Assembly: GCA_023145125.1 (NCBI GenBank)
Contig: JAGLEK010000458.1
Location: 1 to 9,302 of the forward strand
Direction: 5' to 3'
From: Bacteroidales bacterium
GTDB lineage: Bacteria; Bacteroidota; Bacteroidia; Bacteroidales; B18-G4
Length of the DNA stretch: 9,302 bases
The notes under the pieces are model-generated. The model saw only the letters and a list, made by a program, of their open reading frames with translations. It searched no databases and was not told where the DNA came from. The position numbers and the translations under genes are program-made. Shown piece by piece: positions 1 through 5,926 of the stretch. Position 1 is the stretch's first letter; each line of letters begins with the position of its first letter.

Positions 1-873
1 CCTGCATTTCTCTGGGTACGGCTTTTTGGCAGGAGGAGGGCACTGGCAGGCGGATTTCTGATGTCGTCCAGGCTGAGTCTTATCATAGCTGCTTCAACAA
101 TTGGTCTTGGACTGGGAGCCATAACAGAAGGGATCAATGCCAGCTTTATTCTCATGGCCGTGATTACCTGCCTGATCTCTCCCATGGTATACAATAGCAT
201 GAACCCTGTTGATAAGAAGAAAGGCCGAAAGGTTGTGATCGTTGGGGGAAGCAGTACGGGGGTTTTGCTTGCAAGGAGGCTGAAAGTGCACGGGCGCTCA
301 TCCACTATCGTTGAGCGGGATAAGGTCCGGTATAATGATATAAGGAGCAAGGGGATCTCCGTGGTTTTTGGTGAGGGAACCGATGTAAACACCTTTTTGG
401 AACTGGGATTGCAATCTTCCGATTATGTGGTCGTTCATACCGGCAATGAGGAGGAAAATATCAGGATCTGCGAGATACTGAGAAAGGAATTCCATCATGA
501 AAAACTGATCTCAAAGTCAACGCACGCAGCAATAGAGCAATCCCTTAAGAGGCTGAATGTTGAAATATTGGATGTAAGGCGGACACTGGCAGCCACTATT
601 GAGAACCTGATACTACGGCCCGGCACCTATCATGCACTGGTTGATACATTCGAAAACTTCATAGTAGAGGAAATTCCCATTACAAGCAAATTGGCAGACG
701 GCATACATGTAAAGGACTTTCATTTTCATAATGATAGCACGCTGGTCCTTATTCAGCGCGGAACAGACAATTTTATCCCACATGGAGAGTCAGTCCTGAA
801 AAGAGGTGATGTGCTGATAGTATTCGGGACCGGTGCTGCCCTTGAGGATACCAGGAGTCGCTGTTCAGACTAA
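1..873 (+). CDS. Cation:proton antiporter (CPA2 family), C-terminal part with RCK domain; 5' end outside window
   Basis: The reading frame is open from the first base (P-A-F-L-W-V-R-L-F...), so the ATG at 61 is internal and the gene is cut by the window edge. The visible 290 residues begin with the end of a membrane domain. The segment around RRALAGGFLMSSRLSLIIAA and the following hydrophobic stretch up to SPMVY match the last two membrane helices of KefB/CPA2-type exchangers. A Rossmann RCK_N (TrkA-N) domain follows, with VVIVGGSSTG (nt 232-261) as the glycine-rich nucleotide loop and an acidic residue at the end of strand 2 (IVERD). An RCK_C (TrkA-C) domain occupies roughly the last 80 residues (from VEEIPI to VLIVFGTG). 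The family exchanges K+ or Na+ for H+ across the inner membrane, and the RCK part gates it by binding NAD(H) or another nucleotide. The ion is not deducible here. The gene is convergent with another RCK protein. Its stop codon lies in a duplicated 31-bp sequence. Confidence 0.85.
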   Translation, partial: PAFLWVRLFGRRRALAGGFLMSSRLSLIIAASTIGLGLGAITEGINASFILMAVITCLISPMVYNSMNPVDKKKGRKVVIVGGSSTGVLLARRLKVHGRSSTIVERDKVRYNDIRSKGISVVFGEGTDVNTFLELGLQSSDYVVVHTGNEEENIRICEILRKEFHHEKLISKSTHAAIEQSLKRLNVEILDVRRTLAATIENLILRPGTYHALVDTFENFIVEEIPITSKLADGIHVKDFHFHNDSTLVLIQRGTDNFIPHGESVLKRGDVLIVFGTGAALEDTRSRCSD

Positions 874-919
874 ACAGGAAAAGGCAGTAGGATACCAGGG
901 CCCGATGTTCAGGCTAAAC
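845..919. repeat. Imperfect 31-bp direct repeat spanning both convergent stop codons
   Basis: Copy 1 (845-875) and copy 2 (889-919) agree at 26 of 31 positions by eye. Both begin AGGATACCAGG, share TGTTCAG near the middle and end CTAAAC. The copies are offset by 44 bp. Copy 1 contains the TAA stop of the antiporter (871-873). Copy 2 contains, on the opposite strand, the TGA stop of the K+ channel gene (909-911). This looks like a local duplication of the antiporter's 3' end. No intrinsic terminator is visible between the two genes. Confidence 0.75.
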
Positions 920-1928
920 CGCCTTTTATCATATGCTTCATATTGGCGATCTGCTCCGGAGTGCCCAGCACGAATAGTTTAGAACCTTTGGACACACTGA
1001 GATCAGGCGATGGATTCAGAATGAATTCACCATCCGATGTTTTAAAGCCGATTATATTGGCCCCGGTCTTTTTTCTTATCCCGATCTCGTAAATCGTCTT
1101 ATCTAAAACATCTACCGGAAGATCACTGCAAACGATCTCTTCCAGATTGGTGGGAGCAGCTCCGTGAACAGAAAGCATCTCAAGGAATTCCATTACATCG
1201 GGCTTCGCAACCAGTGTTGCCATATGTGCTCCGCCAACACGCTCAGGCATCACCACATTATTAACACCGGCTACTTTTAGTTTCTTTTCTGAGCTTTCGT
1301 TCGATGCCCTGCTGATGATTATCATCGTTGGATTTAAAGACCTCGCGGTGAGGGCAACAAATAGATTGTCGGCATCATTAGGCAAGGTGGTGATCAATGC
1401 CCTGGCATTTTTAATCTTTGCTTTTTCAAGAATATCATCGTTGGTGGCGTCCCCCTCAACGAAGCGGAAGTCTTCACTGAGGTGATGCATGATCACATCA
1501 TGGCTGTTTTCAACGATGACGAACGCTTGTTTGTGAGCAATAAGCTCATGGGCTGCCTGCTGTCCGTTTCGCCCGTAGCCGCAAATAATAACATGCTTGT
1601 CCATTTTCTTAACTTTTGATTTATTTCTCCCCCCCAGGGCAAAGAATCCTGCCAGCTGCCCTTCCACAAAATGAGTGGTGATGATGGAGATGGCATAGGC
1701 ATATATACCGAAACTTGAAATGATCAGAACCATGGTGAATACCTTGCCGGGATTGCTGAGCCTGTGTATTTCGCCAAAACCAACCGTGGAAATGGTGATG
1801 ATGGTCATGTATAGCGAATTCAGGAAATTATCGCCTTCGATCAGCATATATCCTGTTACGCCAAGCACCATGATGCCACAAAGAATAAATATGGCTGTGA
1901 GGATCTTTCTTTTGCCGGATAGTTCCAA
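909..1928 (-). CDS. Two-TM potassium channel with cytoplasmic RCK domains
   Basis: The 339-residue product has the layout of MthK/Kch-like K+ channels. Helix 1 is at about residues 10-30 and the pore helix at about 37-47. The selectivity filter TVGFG is at residues 48-52, the signature of K+ selectivity. Helix 2 is at about 61-85. RCK_N starts at residue 112 (HVIICGYGRNG, GxGxxG-type loop), with Glu140 at the end of strand 2. RCK_C covers about the last 80 residues. It should form a tetrameric inner-membrane pore gated by a ligand on the RCK ring. The start is TTG at 1928: only two codons (AAC AGA) separate it from an in-frame TAA, no ATG precedes the first helix, and the next ATG (residue 20) would remove half of it. 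A -7 element about 25 nt upstream fits this start. The gene follows the DUF2851 gene by 53 nt on the same strand but appears to have its own promoter. Confidence 0.92.
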   Translation of the reverse strand: MELSGKRKILTAIFILCGIMVLGVTGYMLIEGDNFLNSLYMTIITISTVGFGEIHRLSNPGKVFTMVLIISSFGIYAYAISIITTHFVEGQLAGFFALGGRNKSKVKKMDKHVIICGYGRNGQQAAHELIAHKQAFVIVENSHDVIMHHLSEDFRFVEGDATNDDILEKAKIKNARALITTLPNDADNLFVALTARSLNPTMIIISRASNESSEKKLKVAGVNNVVMPERVGGAHMATLVAKPDVMEFLEMLSVHGAAPTNLEEIVCSDLPVDVLDKTIYEIGIRKKTGANIIGFKTSDGEFILNPSPDLSVSKGSKLFVLGTPEQIANMKHMIKGGLA

Positions 1929-1952
1929 TCTGTTTTAGATTTATTCTAAGCA

Positions 1953-1960
1953 CAAAGATA
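1953..1960 (-). promoter_or_regulatory. -7 promoter element (TATCTTTG) of the K+ channel gene
   Basis: Read on the minus strand this is an exact match to the Bacteroidota -7 consensus TAnnTTTG. It would place transcription start near 1947 and give a leader of roughly 20 nt before the TTG start at 1928. No TTTG/TTG -33 element is found at the usual distance, so the call rests on the -7 match and its position. Confidence 0.5.
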
Positions 1961-1981
1961 GAAATTATTTCATCAAGCCTG

Positions 1982-3277
1982 TTAATACTGCTGTTTGAGA
2001 AGCTGATGGCCGATGCTGCATTCGAGACAAAGTTTATTATCACAAGCAGTATTCTTCAACTGCAAAAGTCCCTGGCTTTCCAGGCTGTTTTCTGCCCTGA
2101 CGCCTATCGAAGTCCATTTTCTGATAATGGCATTGTTTTCCGGGGGAAGGATTTCCATAAACGTTAATGCCCTGTCGCATAATGCCGGATTGTTCATCTC
2201 CTGCCCGTACAAATGGATCAATGGGATGATGGCGTTTATAAGCAGGAGCTGGATGCTTTGCCTGCCAAATTTTTTCTGACATCTTTTGCTTTTCCTGTCC
2301 AAGATGTAATGAGTGTCCCAGTATTCAGATGCTGTCAGGTCGAAAAAGCTGTACAGTGAATTGATTGTCTCCATTTCAATGATCTCCTGGAATACACTTT
2401 GATTTTTATGATATAATGCTGCAAGCTGTGATATCCTCAGGCCGGGGAAGGCAATGGGGCGAAGACGCATGAATTTCCATAGATATCCCGGCATAGGCGA
2501 TAGCCGGTGCTTCGCCGCCAGGTATGCATGCTCTTTTTTCAGGCGCCTGGGAAATCCTCCGTACAGGCTTCTGTTCAGCAAGCCTGATTGTCCGAATAAC
2601 AGGGCTTCAAGCTGGAAGAGGTCCCCGTGATATTTCATAAGTGTTTTCACGGGCAGCGTTTTTGCCAGCATCTCAAAAGAAGCCGTATTGATCTTTGCTC
2701 CGAACTGCCTCGATAATAAGCGGAAACAACATTCTTCCCAGTCCATCTTAAGATGTGCAAGCTCATGTCTGATCAACCCGGTTTTATCAAATAGCCGCTG
2801 AACCGCCAGGGCATTGATCCTGCCGGTGACATGGATCGGGGCTACGGTGCTTAGCAGGTTCTGGCAAGGAACCCATAGGAGGTTATGGCTGATCTCTTTA
2901 TAGCGTTGCAGCAGTTTATCTTCAAAGGCTCCTTTAATGCAGATCGTTTGCAATTTGCGCCCCGTAGAATCTTTTACAATTCTGTCGTTTTCCACTACTA
3001 CATGCAAGATAACATTGTTGTACGCTTCATCCGTATTATGCTGATGCCTGTACCAGTCAGAGGCCAGTATATGTATCTCAACATTTCCTGCCCAGAGGGT
3101 GTTTCCGATCCTGATCCGTGCATACTGGAAGTCAGGGCCTGAGTCATGGTTGTGAATGCCGGGGTGGATAATGCTCAGCTTCTCACCATTGATTGTTTGT
3201 AAACCGGGTGATAGCATCCGGTGTTTCCAGAGATAGTGAAAAAAATCTTCAGGTATATTTTTTAAGGTGTTTTTCAA
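1982..3277 (-). CDS. DUF2851 family protein, function unknown
   Basis: The 431-residue protein is recognised as DUF2851 from its N-terminal region: HPGIHNHDSGPDFQYARIRI (residues 38-57) and LWAGNVEIHILASDWYRHQH (61-80), then YNNVILHVVVEND. The length is normal for the family. The His/Asp/Glu-rich N-terminal block resembles a metal-dependent or nuclease-like active site, but that is inference and no activity is known to me. Near the C-terminus three cysteines are arranged CxxxxCxxC (412, 417, 420), which could bind a metal. There is no signal peptide or membrane helix, so it is probably cytoplasmic. The start is TTG at 3277, seven codons after an in-frame TGA, with purine-rich AGAAGAAGAAG about 10 nt upstream. 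A six-codon ORF (ATG at 3299, M-R-R-R-S-K, stop ending 3279) finishes just before the TTG. The gene is divergent from the coiled-coil/zapA cluster. Confidence 0.85.
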   Translation of the reverse strand: MKNTLKNIPEDFFHYLWKHRMLSPGLQTINGEKLSIIHPGIHNHDSGPDFQYARIRIGNTLWAGNVEIHILASDWYRHQHNTDEAYNNVILHVVVENDRIVKDSTGRKLQTICIKGAFEDKLLQRYKEISHNLLWVPCQNLLSTVAPIHVTGRINALAVQRLFDKTGLIRHELAHLKMDWEECCFRLLSRQFGAKINTASFEMLAKTLPVKTLMKYHGDLFQLEALLFGQSGLLNRSLYGGFPRRLKKEHAYLAAKHRLSPMPGYLWKFMRLRPIAFPGLRISQLAALYHKNQSVFQEIIEMETINSLYSFFDLTASEYWDTHYILDRKSKRCQKKFGRQSIQLLLINAIIPLIHLYGQEMNNPALCDRALTFMEILPPENNAIIRKWTSIGVRAENSLESQGLLQLKNTACDNKLCLECSIGHQLLKQQY

Positions 3278-3305
3278 ATCATTTACTTCTTCTTCTCATA
3301 GATTA

Positions 3306-3356
3306 ATACCTTTTTGCGGGAATTGTCACACCCTTACTTTAAGTGAGGGAAGGTAT
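3306..3356. repeat. Nested inverted repeat with a 19-bp near-perfect palindrome
   Basis: The core CCCTTACTTTAAGTGAGGG (3331-3349) has two 9-nt arms around a single T and one G·T wobble. An outer pair, ATACCT (3306-3311) and AGGTAT (3351-3356), encloses it. It lies in the 174-bp divergent region between the DUF2851 gene and the coiled-coil/zapA cluster. It has no following T-run, so it is not an intrinsic terminator. Its shape and place suit a dimeric regulator site or a leader hairpin of the DUF2851 transcript. That role is inferred. Confidence 0.5.
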
Positions 3357-3395
3357 CGTGTTGGAAAAAAAAGAATTTAATTTATGCTCAAAGAC

Positions 3396-3425
3396 TTGCT
3401 TTTGACTCAGAAATTCTTATTTTTG
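3396..3425 (+). promoter_or_regulatory. Bacteroidota sigma-ABfr promoter of the coiled-coil/zapA operon
   Basis: A TTG -33 element (3396-3398) is followed after 19 nt by TATTTTTG (3418-3425), an exact match to the -7 consensus TAnnTTTG. Transcription would start near 3430, about 20 nt before the ATG at 3452. It is the best-formed promoter in the window. Confidence 0.7.
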
Positions 3426-3451
3426 TATAAATTAATAGCTTATCAAGCTTA

Positions 3452-3739
3452 ATGGAGCAGGCTAAAGACTTAGTTTCCAGAATTAATGAGCAGGTTTTGG
3501 AACTGCTTGGCCGGCACCGGGCATTAAAAAGTGAAGGTACTGAGTTACAAACACAAAATGCAGAGCTTCTAAAATCAATTAAAGAACTAAAAACTGAAAT
3601 AGACAAGCTAAAAGAGCAGATTGTTAAACTAAAAATTACAAAATCACTAACAGATAAGGAAGATTCAATAGAAGTGAAGGCGAAAATAGAAGAACTGTTG
3701 CGGGAAATTGATAAATGTGTGGGACTTTTGAATCAGTAG
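3452..3739 (+). CDS. Small coiled-coil protein, ZapB-like division accessory candidate
   Basis: The 95-residue protein is almost wholly helical. Residues about 10-62 form a heptad-patterned coiled coil rich in E, K and L. A short break follows (SLTDKED, 65-71), then a second helix ending KIEELLREIDKCVGLLNQ. That C-terminal KIxELxREIDKCxxLLN pattern is, as I recall, typical of the small proteins encoded next to zapA in Bacteroidota. No signal or membrane segment is seen. Being 27 nt upstream of zapA and behind a strong promoter suggests a role at the Z-ring, by analogy with ZapB, which bridges ZapA to other division components. Homology to E. coli ZapB cannot be proved from a coiled coil alone, so the functional name is inference and the gene itself is secure. 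Confidence 0.8.
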   Translation: MEQAKDLVSRINEQVLELLGRHRALKSEGTELQTQNAELLKSIKELKTEIDKLKEQIVKLKITKSLTDKEDSIEVKAKIEELLREIDKCVGLLNQ

Positions 3740-3766
3740 GAAAGACGATAATGGCTTGAAGACCTG

Positions 3767-4057
3767 ATGGATGAACTAGTAATAACTGTGAAGATAGTCG
3801 ACCGTCCATACAAAATGACGGTCAAAGCAGAGGAGGAAGAGGTCATAAGAAAAGCTGCCAGGTTAATTAATGAAAAGATAGAAGAATATGCAAATACTTA
3901 CGCTTTTAACGACAACCAGGATTTGCTCGCTATGGTGTCGTTGTGGTTTTCTACAACATCGTTAAAAGCACACACTGCGATCGGGAGTGACAATGATGAC
4001 CTGATCAATGGTTTAAAAACCCTGGAAAAATTGCTTTCAGAACAACAAGAGGGATAG
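3767..4057 (+). CDS. zapA: Cell division protein ZapA
   Basis: The 96-residue product is the usual size for ZapA. The N-terminal head reads VKIVDRPYKMTVKAEEEEVI (about residues 8-27), followed by the helix KAARLINEKIEEY. The C-terminal coiled-coil helix ends KTLEKLLSEQQEG. ZapA binds FtsZ in the cytoplasm and cross-links protofilaments, stabilising the Z-ring. The start at 3767 (ATG GAT GAA) gives the expected N-terminus; an ATG at 3751 reads into a stop after two codons. It follows the coiled-coil gene by 27 nt and very likely shares its promoter. Downstream is a 284-bp noncoding gap with a 6S-like RNA, an arrangement that recalls zapA-ssrS in E. coli. Confidence 0.9.
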   Translation: MDELVITVKIVDRPYKMTVKAEEEEVIRKAARLINEKIEEYANTYAFNDNQDLLAMVSLWFSTTSLKAHTAIGSDNDDLINGLKTLEKLLSEQQEG

Positions 4058-4106
4058 TCCCCGAACATCGTTCTTTGAAATTTAAAATATACCCGCGTTA
4101 ATTCAT

Positions 4107-4135
4107 TTTGGTTTGTAAACTCAACATTACTTTAA
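4107..4135 (+). promoter_or_regulatory. Possible promoter of the 6S-like RNA
   Basis: TTTG (4107-4110) lies 17 nt before TACTTTAA (4128-4135), which keeps the TA and part of the TTTG of the -7 consensus. Transcription would start at about 4138-4141, which agrees with the 5' edge of the RNA's closing stem. TCATTTTG (4103-4110) is a closer -7 match but would start the RNA about 20 nt upstream of the stem. The RNA could also be cut from a zapA transcript. Confidence 0.35.
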
Positions 4136-4136
4136 T

Positions 4137-4238
4137 TAGGATTGGCTCATAAGTTCCTAAAACAGGCCTCACTCCGCATGGCGGATTTCCCGATGGTCAG
4201 GGAACAGAGGACGTTTGAATAACTTGGCCTTCCTATCC
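4137..4238 (+). ncRNA. ssrS: 6S RNA (probable)
   Basis: The roughly 100-nt segment folds by eye into the overall 6S plan. The closing stem pairs TAGGA 4137-4141 with TCCTA 4231-4235, then GGCT 4144-4147 with GGCC 4226-4229 (one G·U), then AAGTT 4151-4155 with AACTT 4221-4225. A large open internal loop follows (4156-4166 against 4211-4220). The terminal arm is closed by CCTC 4167-4170 with GAGG 4207-4210. It contains two small hairpins, TCCGC/GCGGA (4173-4185) and TTCCC/GGGAA (4187-4204). 6S RNA mimics an open promoter in its central bubble and sequesters RNA polymerase holoenzyme; as I recall, short forms of about this size occur in Bacteroidota. Position between zapA and rny, a possible promoter and a downstream terminator all support an RNA gene. 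The name rests on shape and context, since the primary sequence was not compared. The two-hairpin terminal arm is less rod-like than the E. coli form. Confidence 0.65.
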
Positions 4239-4256
4239 GTGTCTTTTGGGGTTTCG

Positions 4257-4288
4257 AAAACCCACGAATTAACTGCGGGTTTTTTTTT
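4257..4288 (+). terminator. Rho-independent terminator after the 6S-like RNA
   Basis: AAAACCC (4257-4263) pairs with GGGTTTT (4277-4283) around a 13-nt loop, and the T-run continues to 4288 (nine T in all). It would end the 6S-like RNA or zapA transcript before rny. The left arm can instead pair upstream with GGGTTT (4249-4254), so two exclusive folds are possible. Confidence 0.75.
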
Positions 4289-4341
4289 GCCGCACAATTA
4301 CTGCTCTCATCAATTTAATGTTTAATTAAAACTCTTAGAAG

Positions 4342-5886
4342 ATGTTAGATATAGCGTACCTTGTTATCTCGGGAGTTGCCGGCTTGGTGCTTGGGGTTAT
4401 CATAACTTCAACAATGCTGAGAAAAGCAGTTGAGAAAAAAAGTGAAAAACTGCTGGATGAGGCAAAAGAAAAGGCCGAAGTATATAAAAAGGATAAAATA
4501 ATACAGGCGAAAGAAAAGTTCCTTCAGCTGAAGATCGAACATGAAAAGGTTATTAATGAAAAAAATAGCAGGATTCAGCAAAACGAAAGCAGGTTAAAGC
4601 AGAAGGAGTCAAGTATCTCTCAAAAACTGGAAGAGCTGCAACGCAAACAGAAGGAAGTAGATTCGATACGGTCCAACATGGACAACCAGCTGGAGATCAT
4701 TGCCAACAAGCAGCAGGATCTTGATAGAGCACACAAGCAACAGGTTGAGCAATTGGAAGCAATCTCCGGGTTGTCTGCAGGCGAAGCCAAAAGCCAGTTA
4801 AATGAAACCATCCTGGAAGAAGCGAAGGCGGATGCCCAGGTTTATATTGCAGAAATTGTTGACGAGGCTAAACTTACCGCCAACCAAAAAGCAAAGAAGA
4901 TAGTAATTGAGTCAATCCAACGTACTGCCGTTGAGCATGCGATTGAAAATACTGTCTCGGTATTCCATCTCGACAGTGATGAGATCAAGGGCAGGATAAT
5001 TGGCCGTGAAGGACGGAATATCCGTGCAATTGAATCTCTTACGGGCATTGAGATCATCATCGACGATTCTCCGGAAGCCATTATACTGTCAGGATTTGAT
5101 CCTGTGAGGAGAGAGATCGCCCGGCTGTCGCTGCATAAGCTGGTCACTGATGGCAGGATACATCCTGCACGTATTGAGGAGGTGGTTGCAAAAACCCGTA
5201 AGCAAATTGAGCAGGAGATCGTTGAAACGGGTAAAAGAACAGCCATCGACCTTGGCATTCATAATATGCACCATGAACTGATCCGGATGGTGGGCAGGAT
5301 GAAATACCGTTCATCATATGGGCAAAACCTGCTGCAGCATTCCATAGAGGTAGCGAATCTTTGTGCAACCATGGCCGCAGAACTCAACCTGAACCCCAAA
5401 ATAGCCAAGCGGGCAGGCTTGCTGCACGATATTGGTAAAGTGCCCGATAATGAGCCCGAACATCCACATGCCATCCTCGGAATGAAACTTGCCGAGAAGT
5501 ACAAAGAAAAACCCGATGTGATAAATGCAATTGGAGCGCATCACGATGAAGTTGAAATGGAATCACTGATTGCTCCGATCGTACAGGTATGCGATGCCAT
5601 CTCCGGTGCCAGGCCGGGAGCCAGGCGTGAGGTTGCTGAGGCCTACATCCAGCGTCTCAACAAACTTGAAGATATTGCACTCAACTACCCGGGCGTTGTG
5701 AAAACATATGCTATCCAGGCCGGACGTGAGCTCAGGGTGATCGTAGGTGCAGAGAAAGTATCCGATGAAGATGCGAACAAGATATCACTCGACCTTTCTA
5801 GGAAGATCCAGGATGAGATGACCTACCCGGGGCAGATCAAGATCACCGTGATCAGGGAAACGCGGTCTATTAATTACGCGAAATAG
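4342..5886 (+). CDS. rny: Ribonuclease Y
   Basis: The 514-residue protein has the complete RNase Y layout. An N-terminal membrane anchor spans about residues 5-24. A long charged coiled coil runs from about 28 to 140. The KH RNA-binding domain starts near 213 and holds the GREG loop at 221-224. The HD phosphohydrolase domain has His333, the HD pair at 362-363 (LLHDIGK), His400/401 and Asp418 as metal ligands. RNase Y is a membrane-tethered endoribonuclease that makes the first cut in mRNA decay. The ATG at 4342 places the anchor right at the N-terminus as the family requires. No clear TAnnTTTG promoter is seen between the terminator and the start (4289-4341). Expression may therefore rely on terminator read-through or on a promoter I do not recognise. 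It converges on the TPR lipoprotein gene. Confidence 0.97.
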   Translation: MLDIAYLVISGVAGLVLGVIITSTMLRKAVEKKSEKLLDEAKEKAEVYKKDKIIQAKEKFLQLKIEHEKVINEKNSRIQQNESRLKQKESSISQKLEELQRKQKEVDSIRSNMDNQLEIIANKQQDLDRAHKQQVEQLEAISGLSAGEAKSQLNETILEEAKADAQVYIAEIVDEAKLTANQKAKKIVIESIQRTAVEHAIENTVSVFHLDSDEIKGRIIGREGRNIRAIESLTGIEIIIDDSPEAIILSGFDPVRREIARLSLHKLVTDGRIHPARIEEVVAKTRKQIEQEIVETGKRTAIDLGIHNMHHELIRMVGRMKYRSSYGQNLLQHSIEVANLCATMAAELNLNPKIAKRAGLLHDIGKVPDNEPEHPHAILGMKLAEKYKEKPDVINAIGAHHDEVEMESLIAPIVQVCDAISGARPGARREVAEAYIQRLNKLEDIALNYPGVVKTYAIQAGRELRVIVGAEKVSDEDANKISLDLSRKIQDEMTYPGQIKITVIRETRSINYAK

Positions 5887-5888
5887 TC

Positions 5889-5923
5889 GAATATCGAATA
5901 TCAAGTATCAAGTATCGAGTATC
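5889..5923. repeat. Five tandem heptamers (consensus RARTATC)
   Basis: Five consecutive 7-bp units, GAATATC, GAATATC, AAGTATC, AAGTATC and GAGTATC, fill nearly all of the 40-bp space between the rny stop and the stop of the convergent TPR gene. The variation is confined to positions 1 and 3, both purines. There is no long hairpin and no T-run, so it does not look like an intrinsic terminator. Confidence 0.85.
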
Positions 5924-5926
5924 AAT

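Noticed and set aside
61..63. ATG at 61 as the start of the antiporter gene
   Set aside because: The frame is open to base 1 and the 20 upstream codons continue a typical CPA2 membrane segment, so this Met is internal. The AGGAGG at about 31-36 is too far away and lies within Arg codons.
861..877. CTGTT/AACAG hairpin as a terminator of the antiporter gene
   Set aside because: The stem is only five pairs, A/T-rich, and has no T-run.
2013..2282. Overlapping ORFs on both strands at 2013-2282
   Set aside because: Both are off-frame readings of the DUF2851 C-terminal half and show no recognisable motif.
3300..3390. Promoter for the DUF2851 gene
   Set aside because: I found no minus-strand match to TAnnTTTG at a sensible distance; TATTAATC is too weak to call.
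4248..4263. GGGGTTTCGAAAACCC hairpin as the terminator
   Set aside because: No T-run follows it directly; the downstream pairing ending in nine T is the better terminator. It is kept only as an alternative fold.
4289..4341. Separate promoter directly upstream of rny
   Set aside because: The stretch is A/T-rich but has no TTTG-containing -7 element, so no promoter is called.
4842..5258. 138-codon minus-strand ORF
   Set aside because: It lies wholly inside the KH/HD-coding part of rny, is Ser/Ile-rich without motifs, and is a shadow of the real gene.
5889..5923. Heptamer array as a CRISPR or terminator
   Set aside because: The units are 7 bp and contiguous, without spacers. There is no stable hairpin and no T-run.
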